Source: Adineta vaga (lineage: Eukaryota > Rotifera). From it: a stretch of 64,000 nucleotides of DNA. A program made the translations under genes and the position numbers. The stretch spans positions 13,020,001 to 13,084,000 of the forward strand of contig CP075495.1 in assembly GCA_021613535.1 (NCBI GenBank), read 5' to 3'. Each line of letters begins with the position of its first letter. Position 1 is the stretch's first letter. A model generated the notes under the pieces. The model did no database searches, was not told where the DNA came from, and saw nothing but the letters and a program-made list of their open reading frames with translations. This document shows positions 11,172 to 24,805 of the stretch, piece by piece.

Positions 11172-12089
11172 CTAATTAACGGAAGTTTGATTTGATGAAC
11201 CTTCAATCGCATTCGGTGCATTCAAACCCTCACCAGGTGGATCATGTGAGATATTGAACATTTCACGTACTTCTGTTGACGCTTTTCCACGAACCATATT
11301 TGCAATAGTTTTACAACCAACAGCAATTAAAGATTTAATGCCTAAAAAATTTGCAGCCTAAAATTAAATAAAACCGAAAAGAAATTTTCATGTTGTTCCA
11401 ATTTCTCCATATGAACAAAGAAAACTACCATAATAATATCAAAAAGTGTTCCATCTGCTACAGTAAAATTTTTGATAAAGTTCAAATCCCATTCACTAAT
11501 ATCATCCGATCTAAATGAACAAAAATGCACATCCATATTCGAATTATTTTCTTGGAAATAAACAGAAAAGAATATTTATACCTTTTTGGTTCGTATATAT
11601 CTTTATTTGGATCATCATCATCATCATCGTCATTAACTATATCGGATTTTGAATCATTTTTATGATAATTACAGTAGTCAACAATCTAAAAATAAATATT
11701 TCATATGATATTAAAAACAAATCAATCGATTAAATCTTTTACTTACTGGACCCAACAATGCTGCCTGAACTTTTGGCAATGGAATAATTGCATCACTTAC
11801 ATTCAATGCTAAAGAACATAATCAAATAAAAAAATATATTCTTAAATCAATCAGCTTACATTCACACAGTTCTTTTACTGCTGATAGTTGATTAATAACG
11901 TTTTCATCTACTTCATATATTTGTCCATCGTTTGATTGAAGTTTGAACATCTGTAGTGGTACATTCTCTGCATCATTAGTAGTGATATATTTGTCCATCG
12001 TTTGATTGAAGTTTGAACATCTGTAGTGGTACATTCTCTGCATCATTAGTAGTGATAGTTGAAGGTACTTCGGTAGTGGTAGCGGCCAT
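11172..12089 (-). CDS. SKP1: SKP1-like SCF ubiquitin ligase adaptor with a tandem duplication in exon 1
   Basis: SKP1 links cullin-1 to F-box proteins in SCF ubiquitin ligases. Recognisable segments are FKLQSNDGQIYEVDENV (N-terminal BTB/POZ fold), IIPLPKVQAALL, VDYCNYHKND followed by an Asp run, SDDISEWDLNFIKNF, TLFDIIMAANFLGIKSL and CKTIANMVRGK near the C-terminus, in canonical order. Exons include 12089-11860, 11808-11747 and 11685-11582, then two more, joined by short GT..AG introns. The C-terminus differs from the usual ...NQWCEEK tail (ends EGSSNQTSVN). A perfect 70-nt direct repeat (11918-12057) lies in exon 1. Read from the ATG at 12089 it shifts the frame and brings an early stop. The conserved frame can still be reached from the ATG at 12046, from ATGs further down (MFKLQ...), or by splicing within the repeat. 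The usable start is therefore uncertain; the identity is not. Confidence 0.85.
11918..12057. repeat. Perfect 70-bp tandem duplication (2 copies)
   Basis: Copy 1 is 11918-11987 and copy 2 is 11988-12057, identical at every base, with 3 further shared bases (ata) on the left edge. The unit length is not a multiple of three and it lies in the SKP1 N-terminal coding exon. The absence of divergence implies a recent event or an assembly artefact. Confidence 0.97.
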
Positions 12090-13589
12090 TTCTGATTGAT
12101 CTATAAGAGGGCAAAAACAAAACTCAAATGTTTTTTGAAAATAGTTGTTTTTTTTTTATATATCGAAATGTTATGCAAAGAAAACGTTATCATAAGGGTA
12201 GATACACAATGATGATGATGACTGACGTGTAGTACAAGAAGAATGATAAAAAACGCCTATTCAAACGCTTAAATATATATGATTGGTAATTTCACACTGA
12301 TAATATACTCTGTTGAAATTTTCCTCTTCCTTTTCTCTTGATTGAGATTTAAGTTGGTTTTATTCTATGAAAAAAAGAATGAGTCAGTCAATTGAATATT
12401 TTTCGTAATGATGACGACTATCATAACTAATCGTACAAATTTTTATCAATTGATTCATATCCTATATATGATTTGCAGACGACTATAGTTTCGTGAATAA
12501 TCGGATTTTTAATAGATATAAGTATTTTTCATCGACATAGATGTCCTCAGAATATGAAAAACCGTTGTTTCTATCGCATATGTCATCATATAGAAAGGAA
12601 TCAAACTGAAATTTTCTTATTCAATTATCTAACGAGGAAACCTTCCCTCGTAAGACATAAATACATCGACTTTTTTTGTTGTGATTCCGGAAATGTTGTG
12701 CTTGTCGTTGCATCTAAGACAGTTCATAAGTCATGATTTTGTTTACGCGACGTGTTCATCGACATGCAGCTACTAAATCATTACTAACTTGACTGACTTC
12801 ATAGAATTGATTGGAATGCATCAATTCAAAATTCATCGCTATGCAAAAACCACCTTATTATTAAATATATCTAGACTGAATGTATAGCATAGTACAAATA
12901 TTTGTTCTTTTCCATCATTCCATGCAATTGTTGTGAAATGACCATAAACAAGAACCATTACTGAATAAAGTTTGTGGAATCGATGGTGTCAATTGTCTAC
13001 AATATGGACGGAATTTATTTTTAAGGAAGAAAGTCTATTTACATTGTATCATATTTTCTTACTCGGAAGACAAAATTTCGTAAGATGGTAAACAAATAAC
13101 ATATTCGATGTTGATTTAACTGGAATGTTGGAAGTTTCGAGAGAAAAAAGTACAGGGAACTCGTATTTGATTTGTGTAATGGTAATGCGCAAAAGAATAA
13201 AAAAGTTTTTTTTCTTTCTCAGAAGTTGATTCACAGGTAATAAAAGTACTTACTTTCGTATTTTGAATACGACGGCAATGATTAGAACGTATTATTCTTG
13301 TTTAACAACTAGTGAGAATCAAGTTTAGTAATTTATCTCAACGAAATGTATTCTCTTGGTTCATAGGTAATACAATGACGTATAAGAAAGTATACTTTTT
13401 CTTTTCTTTCAAACAATCTATCAGATCGAATTGAATTAAATGTATAAAATACGAAAGATTTCGTTAAGATACATACCGATTTTGAAGAATATGCATCATT
13501 TTATTGAATTAATATAAAAAACAGTGTTGGAGGAAAAATTTAATTTTTGTTTACTTTATAAAGGATGTAAAATGAAGGTATGTATCCGT
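12090..13589. other. Intergenic region upstream of SKP1
   Basis: AT-rich, about 1.5 kb. A probable SKP1 5' UTR splice acceptor (ctcttatag) lies at about 12101-12109. Open frames of 60-65 codons here show no family resemblance. The right part is the 3' flank of the minus-strand orphan gene. Confidence 0.45.
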
Positions 13590-14090
13590 TCATGAAATTA
13601 TACAGTCTGCTTCTTGTATAGCTCGCATAACAAGTCGATTACGATTGAATCGATCTTGTAAACGTCTCATTGGATAGAAATAGTTTGTTCGCATCCATGA
13701 CATTTTATATGTCATGATACTGGTTACTCGACGTGTTCGACCAGCAATAAGAACTGAACCCACTACACCCAAACGATTTTGTACTTGACTTAATTCAAAG
13801 AAATTATTTCCCGATGAACCACACATAGCATCACTTTCGAAAAAGACTTTATCAGCAAACTCATCTGGACTTAATAACAAACAAAGTTTATAAACGATTT
13901 CATCTTCCGCATCAGACAAAGCCCAATAATTTTGATATTTCGTATAACGAAGAATATTGGCATCATTACAATCAATCACTGAGCATACACATTTCAGATA
14001 ATACATACATCTTGCTACGTCATTATCTGGAACACTTGCTGTGGTACCTGTTTCACGAATTCCATAATTACTTTGTTGATAAACTGCCAT
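13590..14090 (-). CDS. Uncharacterised 166-aa protein, single exon
   Basis: Continuous frame from ATG at 14090 (MAVYQQSNYGIRETG) to a stop at 13590. No family recognised. Features seen: a Cys-containing N-terminal third (ARCMYYLKCVCSVIDCNDAN), an acidic segment (SDAEDEIVYKLCLLLSPDEF), a Gly-containing turn (LGVVGSVLIAGRTRR) and a basic, aromatic C-terminus (YPMRRLQDRFNRNRL). No signal peptide and no clear TM helix. The ordered mix of hydrophobic and charged residues suggests a folded, soluble domain rather than a chance frame. A TATA-like element (ttatataaata on the minus strand, about 14157-14168) lies about 70 nt upstream of the ATG. Function unknown. Confidence 0.65.
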   Translation of the reverse strand: MAVYQQSNYGIRETGTTASVPDNDVARCMYYLKCVCSVIDCNDANILRYTKYQNYWALSDAEDEIVYKLCLLLSPDEFADKVFFESDAMCGSSGNNFFELSQVQNRLGVVGSVLIAGRTRRVTSIMTYKMSWMRTNYFYPMRRLQDRFNRNRLVMRAIQEADCIIS

Positions 14091-14830
14091 TTGTTTGAAC
14101 TAATATTTGTTTTTCGAAGGAATAAATTAGAACAAAAAGAGTTGAAAAATGATGTTATTTATATAAGATCATTTCCACTTGAACTCACGTAAATTAGGAA
14201 ACAACCAAGTCGCATCAACGCATGAGATTCTTGATCAATGAGTAATGTTCCTTTTCAAATATATTTTCGTAGAATTTTTATCTTTCACAATATGACATTT
14301 TTTTTCCAAGATACTTTAGGATAATTATAACTTTTTATGACCTATTTGCTTTATTTACATTCGATAAGAATTTCACGTGCCATCAAACAATGAAACACTT
14401 CAGTTTATTTTCAATGTCGGTAGATTCCAACTTCGATAGAAATCAGTAGGTAATGGTCTACTAGCGAATTGTATCACATATGAAAGTATTTTGATCGACA
14501 GCATATTTTATTCCTCAAAGAATCGAATCAACGTCATCAAAATGATAATGATTGACTTATGGAAATGTTTTATTTAGCATGCAATTGATTTTATAGTTAT
14601 CAATATTCTAATTTTAATCAATATACCATATAACGTAAAACATATCTACAATCTCATTCTCAAACAATCCTTTACTTACATGAGCTATTTTGATACAACT
14701 ACAGTGTAGTAACCCATCTATGATTGTTTCTTTACTATTCGTTGTTTCTTCAGTCAATAGAAAGAATCTATTCTTATTAGACTAAACATCTCTTATCATT
14801 TTTTGAAAACGAAGTGATTTTCATCACAAA
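14091..14830. other. Divergent promoter region
   Basis: Separates a minus-strand gene (ATG 14090) and a plus-strand gene (ATG 14831), so it probably contains both promoters. A TATA-like ttatataaata on the minus strand is at about 14157-14168. No exon seen. Confidence 0.45.
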
Positions 14831-15895
14831 ATGAGATGGAAATTCAATCGATGCATCATCATTATTCTCATTTCCATCATATGCATACATTCAGATGAAC
14901 TGAGTACTCTCAATGAACAATTTATAACTACATATGTTCGAGCTCGTGATCATCTTGTTTCACTCATAAGTCCATTAATTATTTGCAATGGTGATAATAT
15001 CATTTTAAACTATCGTGGTCAACGATTCGAAGAACAAGTTATACCAAAATTATATCATGATTTGAAAACAATCTCACATATACCATTTAAAATCTATCTA
15101 ACACTTATGTTTAATACTGGAAATATATCAGAAAATAATTCAATTGAACTACAACGTTATTTAGAAAGTATTCATCGTATTAGAAAATCTCTTCATTTTT
15201 CAAATGATAGTCTACAAAATCAATATGATATTATTGATCTTTCGATAAAATATTTAGAAGGAATTTTATCTACAAAATTTGTGCATGAAAATCAATTGAG
15301 AAAATTTTGTCAACAAGCACAACATTTATTTTTATCGAATATTGAATTAGCTGCACAGTTACATCTTGATTTACTTGATGAAAAAGTTCGAGTATGGTAT
15401 TATGATCGATTTAATCAAACAGAACGTGATGAATTGAAAGTTGTTATTATGGGACCAAAAACAGCACGACATGGTTTTCTCGAGAAAACATATTTTTATC
15501 ATTTAATTGGAGAAAAAAAGGAAGGAAAACGTATTATTTATGTTGAAAATGCTGATACAGAAGAGAAAGCTTTGGAAGTGTTAGGTGTATGGTTATTAGA
15601 TGCAGAAGCTGGTGCAACATTTTTTGATGGTGATACTGAACGTTTACATCAGACTTACTTGGTGATGCAACCCAAAGATACATCAAGCGATTGTTTAAAA
15701 AATCAAAAGAAGATTTATAAACGAAATATTTTGATGAAAGAGAACCTGGTTTTTCTTTGTTTGAAAATTGTAATCTATTTTTGTTTTCGATATAATTCAA
15801 CAAATATTTTATTTATACGATCAAAATACATTTGTAGATCAGTACATATCTATTTATCTTATAGCAATCATCAATCTATTATTAACAATCAGTAA
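14831..15895 (+). CDS. Secreted protein of bacterial-like family with a likely 1-nt frameshift near its C-terminus
   Basis: Intronless. The N-terminus MRWKFNRCIIIILISIICIHS is a signal peptide. The C-terminal part (VVIMGPKTARHGFLEKTYFYHL, GKRIIYVENADTEEKALEVL, AGATFFDGDTERLHQ) resembles, as I recall it, an uncharacterised bacterial family with a ...VMGPHMPR...GRRIvYAE...EAFFxDpxRMHRDLLxDA pattern; no search was run. In the plus-one frame the pattern continues right after ERLHQ as DLLGDATQRYIKRLFKK, with a stop at 15718-15720. A single missing base near 15652 would explain why the open frame instead runs into a Lys/Ile/Tyr-rich tail to 15895. The tail reads like untranslated sequence. The lack of introns and the bacterial look fit horizontal transfer. 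Either the allele is truncated or altered, or the base is a sequencing error. Confidence 0.65.
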   Translation: MRWKFNRCIIIILISIICIHSDELSTLNEQFITTYVRARDHLVSLISPLIICNGDNIILNYRGQRFEEQVIPKLYHDLKTISHIPFKIYLTLMFNTGNISENNSIELQRYLESIHRIRKSLHFSNDSLQNQYDIIDLSIKYLEGILSTKFVHENQLRKFCQQAQHLFLSNIELAAQLHLDLLDEKVRVWYYDRFNQTERDELKVVIMGPKTARHGFLEKTYFYHLIGEKKEGKRIIYVENADTEEKALEVLGVWLLDAEAGATFFDGDTERLHQTYLVMQPKDTSSDCLKNQKKIYKRNILMKENLVFLCLKIVIYFCFRYNSTNILFIRSKYICRSVHIYLSYSNHQSIINNQ

Positions 15896-16230
15896 TCAGA
15901 GAGATATTAAATCTTATGAATAATCTAACGAATGTAATAATAGTACATTTTTTTAATGAAGTTTCTCATTTGTACTCGTCGAAACGATATCTGATTACTA
16001 ATAATGTAACGGTTGTGCATGAGTAATTTATATGACGCATGTTGTCATTATTCAAGATGCTCTCCGAGGACAGTTTTTCAACTATAAAAGAGGATTTTTC
16101 AACATCAAAATTTTCATATACAAATCCAACGCTATTTTATACACTATCATTTAGTAGAAGGTATGTAAGATTCTATATATATATGAAAAAGTAACTGTTA
16201 CTCTGTTTTCTCTTAGCTCAAATATAAAAA
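15896..16230 (+). promoter_or_regulatory. Promoter and 5' UTR of the Gly-rich gene
   Basis: A TATA box (actataaaag) is at 16081-16090. A 5' UTR intron runs from about 16160 (gtatgtaag) to 16216 (ttctcttag), 14 nt before the ATG at 16231. The left part is 3' flank of the secreted-protein gene. Confidence 0.6.
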
Positions 16231-16455
16231 ATGGGTCGCAGTAGTGGCAACTTTTTCGGTGGTGGTCGACGACGAGGTGGTGGTGGCTGGGGCGGAAATT
16301 TCGGTAGCCCATACGGTTATTATGGTGGAATGGGTCCACGAGGGTATGGTCCATACGGAGGAATGGGACCAGGCCGTTTTGGTGGTTATGGACCAGGCTA
16401 TCCAATGGGTGGTGGATATGGCTATCCATACGGAGGATATGGTCGACGTTGGTAA
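16231..16455 (+). CDS. Small Gly/Tyr/Pro-rich protein (74 aa)
   Basis: Low-complexity protein, MGRSSGNFFGGGRRRGGGGW, then repeats of GGMGP, YGPYGG and GYPYGG, ending GGYGRRW. No signal peptide or known domain. It has an RGG-like stretch near residues 11-20. Such sequences occur in RNA-binding tails, cuticle-like proteins and condensate-forming proteins; the sequence does not decide which. Its own TATA box (16081-16090), a spliced 5' UTR and an AATAAA signal near 16513-16520 support a real gene. The codon set and GC content of the exon are well above the neighbourhood, mainly because of GGN codons. A second overlapping frame (16244-16471) is a shadow. Confidence 0.7.
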   Translation: MGRSSGNFFGGGRRRGGGGWGGNFGSPYGYYGGMGPRGYGPYGGMGPGRFGGYGPGYPMGGGYGYPYGGYGRRW

Positions 16456-16612
16456 AACAATTTTCTATTGATTTTTGTAAAATATGTCAATTATATTCCT
16501 CTAAATAATCTAATAAAATAAATTTCGATCAAATTGTTAGTTTTGTTTTTTCCAAATGAGTGAACAAAAGAATTTCTTATTCAAAGAAAACACAGAAAAA
16601 AACCGTTTTTAT

Positions 16613-17865
16613 TTATTTATTTTTCTTTCTACGCATTCGAATAGCTTTCTCGTGTTGCAAACGTTCGTAGTCTTCACTATTTGGATCATTCAAAACACCA
16701 TCTTCAATAAAGTCTTGTTCATTCCAAACAGTTTGATGAGCACGTAATTTCGATCGTCGAGCTAATCGTTTTGGTATATGATATTGTTCAAAATCATGTC
16801 GTTTTTTATAGTCCTCCATAACACGTTCTTCTTCATTACGTAAATGTGGAAATTTTTGTATAACATTAGCAACTATTTTTCGAATACGATTCGTTTCTTG
16901 ATGTTCTTGATGTTCTTGATATTCATTATAACGTCGTTTGAAAATATTCGTCCAAGGCTACAACAAACATCATAATTAGATAATGATTTGAGAAAGTAAA
17001 TCTTTGAAATACATACTGCTGCTTTACGTTTACCCCATAGTAGTTGATAATAACGATTTTTATAGAAAGGTAATATACGTTCCTTTGGTTGATAATATCG
17101 TAGAAGACCAAAACTTGTTTCACTGGAAGAGACAAAGAAATGAGCAAATAATTAGTAGAATTCATAATTGGAATTATTCAAACCGTATTTCAGGAGTTTG
17201 TTCATCGGTTGTACCAGTTTCTAACAGATTATAGGCAACGTCACGTTCTCGAACAACCGTCATTATATTACGCATACTTTCTTCAACCTAAATTCAGTTT
17301 TATGATACCATGCAAAGATTCAAAAATGGATTTTTTACTTTATCAATACGTTCTGGACTAGGGAATAGTTCGTATTGATAACGATATTCTTCTTCCATAG
17401 TTAATAAACGATTTCGTTCTTTCAGAAGTACATACCTAATCGACAGAAAAGCATTAGATCTTCTTCTTCTCCTTTTTTCATTAACTTCTTACCATAATTT
17501 ATGTAAATCTTCATTACTTTTTAAACGTAGTTCATCCACATGCCACCAACGACCTATTCAAAGTAAATTTCAGTTAGTTTTCCTTGATGACTAAGATCAA
17601 AATTATCAACAACATTACCATGAATAATCTTTGTTTCATATAAATTGTCCGTTGTATCAAAAAATTCCATGAGATTACTTTTTTTCGTTGGTGTTACTTT
17701 CGTACTAACATCAGCTGATGGTTCGTCTTTCGGTGGAACATCCGTTGTTTGACAACGAATCTGTCTTAGATTTCCTACCCATCCTCTCACAGGAATAAAT
17801 GCATATTTCTGTGAATGAATTGTCCAGTTGATTAATTTCAATAGATTCATTTCATCTAAAAACAT
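16613..17865 (-). CDS. MRPL47: Mitochondrial large-subunit ribosomal protein uL29m
   Basis: Structural protein of the mitochondrial 39S ribosomal subunit. The hallmark core is [20 protein letters not shown] followed by [13 protein letters not shown], then [18 protein letters not shown], which closely match vertebrate MRPL47. Preceding it is [16 protein letters not shown]. The C-terminal half ([20 protein letters not shown], then a charged helix with [10 protein letters not shown], and [10 protein letters not shown]) is longer than in vertebrates and ends in RMRRKKNK. At least five exons with short introns. The first exon begins [18 protein letters not shown]; the second Met at 17850 is an equally good start, and the basic, hydrophobic N-terminus fits a mitochondrial import signal. 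The gene lies about 210 nt downstream of the PIWI stop on the same strand. Confidence 0.9.
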
Positions 17866-18074
17866 ATTATTCTTTATTTAAAAAAAGAATTGATAATGTA
17901 ACAATAACAACAACAACTGTACATGATACAAAGATTGAATGAACAGCAAAAAGACTTATTCTAACAATGTAACATGGAAAACAACAAACAGAATTGAATC
18001 GTAATTTGAAATTTATATTGTTGAAAGAAAACAAAAACAGGTGAAATATTTAAAATTGAAATTTCTTTTTTATC

Positions 18075-22458
<4,384 letters not shown>

Positions 22459-24805
22459 AACGACCGTTGATTACACGCAACGAAGTGAAAGACGTCGTTG
22501 GTTATCAGTATGTTGTTGAACTGCAATGAATAAAGAATATTTTTATAGTAAACATGACAGATACTTTCAATTGATTTCCTAATCATCCTCTGAAACATCA
22601 AAAATCATCTCTCCATTCAAACTTCAAACATACTGTATTAATTAGACACGTGTCTATCATTGACTCATAACAATTGTTAACTAGTTTGGATTTTCATTAC
22701 ATTTAATTTCAAATTAATCATATAAAATTTATTCTCCTCTCATTGCAGGATTAATACAAAGTAAAAACAAGTGCGAAGTTTGATACTGTATGAAGCATAA
22801 TTTACACGAACACAGAGGGGAGAAAACAAACTAAATCTTACTATGTTCTCAATTCGACTGTAATGTGACGGTATCAGACAGAATTGAACAAGATAATAGA
22901 CAAGCAAAAATATGTATTTTGATAAGAGTTAACACAAGGTCGAATCGTATATCTAATGTAGAAAGACGATCAAAACAAGCGAAACAATGTACGTTGAAAA
23001 GCGAAGAGAACAAAAGAGAAGGAGATTGCAAAAAAAACGTGCGCGTATGTTGTAGCTGAAAAGAGATGAGTAAAAATCATTTGTCACTCGTTCATATGCA
23101 TAGATATAGACACCCGTATATGTGTATTTGTATCGCACGAATGACCTCGTCTAAACCATCTATTGTATATGTTAGTATCAAATTAGAAGAGAAAAGGATT
23201 TACATTATCATGATTATATATATACGAGCATATTGTTTGTCGTCTTACTTTTTATTTTAAAAATATATACTAAATTGATACAAAACTGAAAAATTACGAA
23301 TATGGAATCGATCGAAAGATTATAATTGTTAACTATTCAAATAACTACGTACTTTTCCATGAATTGATTTCACCTGAACATATATGATGGTATTGAATAC
23401 TATTCATAATTCAAAAGACTTCTAGTGGTATCAACACATCACATAATCTTGCTTAAATATATATGTATATGCATGCATACATACATACATACATACATAT
23501 ATGATGATGGTATCTAATGGCTGCTATTCAGTAACCAATAAGAAGTTTTCTTGTTCGGCACACCAATAAAAATCAACATGGATACCTCTGTAAATGTAAG
23601 ATATATACATACTGAATAGGTCAAGGTTAGTTAATCGAGATATATTCTTCAAACTCAAGCTTTTTCTCTTTGATATAACATATCGTTTGAAATTGTTTCA
23701 TTTTATATCATCAATATATCAACAATTGAGTTCCTAACTAGGCCACTATTTCTTTCTTAGTTAATAAAGAATTTAATCAACGAAATGATGAATAGATTGA
23801 TAGAATTTAGCTTTTTTAATCTATAAAGATTTCACCAAAAGATAAATAAATTTGACAAATCTATATAGTCAGTATATATGAGTTATCATCCTGTTATTTA
23901 TATTTGATGAACTTTGACAAAATTCTTCTGTTCGAACTATAGGTTTTAGAATGAATTTAGGTGTTGTAACACTCGCAGTTAGTACCTGAATGTTGTTTAA
24001 TCGATGTCTATTATTAGTTAATAGTACATTTAAATATAACCATGAATTTACTATACGATCCCTTCGAATACAGATCGTATATTACCAAAAATAGTTTTCA
24101 TTTCAGTGAGATTATTAATTTTCTATAAATAATAACTTGCTCGAAGGTCTACAGTATATCACGGATGAATAGATAGTTAATTCATCTACGATAAACAGAA
24201 GTCTAATAACAAAAAGAATGTTTGAACTTTAAACCGCACAAGAACAAGATTATTGGAACATTAAACGAAGCTTTTTTCAAATGTCTATCTCAATACTACT
24301 ATCTGACCAATAGGATTGCTATAATATTCATAAATATGTGTATCTCATCGATATCTGCTAATCCGTTCGTAAATGAAAGATGCTTTTCAGCATGTTGATG
24401 ATTATAACCATAGATATCTTTCCACTTAGGATACATCCAAGTAGATCAACGATCTACTATTATGCGATAACTTTCAAAACAAACAATAGTTTTCCTTTTA
24501 TTGGTTTCCAGTTTACTTTATTTTTCATATTTCCACAAATAAAATGTACATAGTATTGAAGCGACGAACAAAAACCAACGAAAATACAAAAACAAAACAG
24601 AAAAAAAAAGATTTCCATAGAAGACTTCTTCACTGTCTCATAAATAGCATACGGAACGAAAAGAAAATTCATTTAAATTTGTTAAAAGGGATAGAAAGAC
24701 ATTAAAGATAAGTTCAAATCAACAGGAATGCATGTATGAATTTTGCACCGAGTTTATGTCAATAAAGAATATAAGTATATCAAATAGAAAAGCAAATGAA
24801 TTATG
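22459..24805. other. Intergenic region, 2.3 kb, no gene seen
   Basis: Upstream flank of PIWI and downstream flank of RAF, both on the minus strand. Contains a (CATA)n microsatellite around 23471-23500. Open frames near 22849-23260 are short and unlike any family. No tRNA or repeat element recognised by eye. Confidence 0.45.

Noticed and set aside
23471-23505. (CATA)n repeat considered as a mobile-element or telomeric remnant
   Set aside because: Simple microsatellite with no terminal repeats, target-site duplication or coding remnants nearby.
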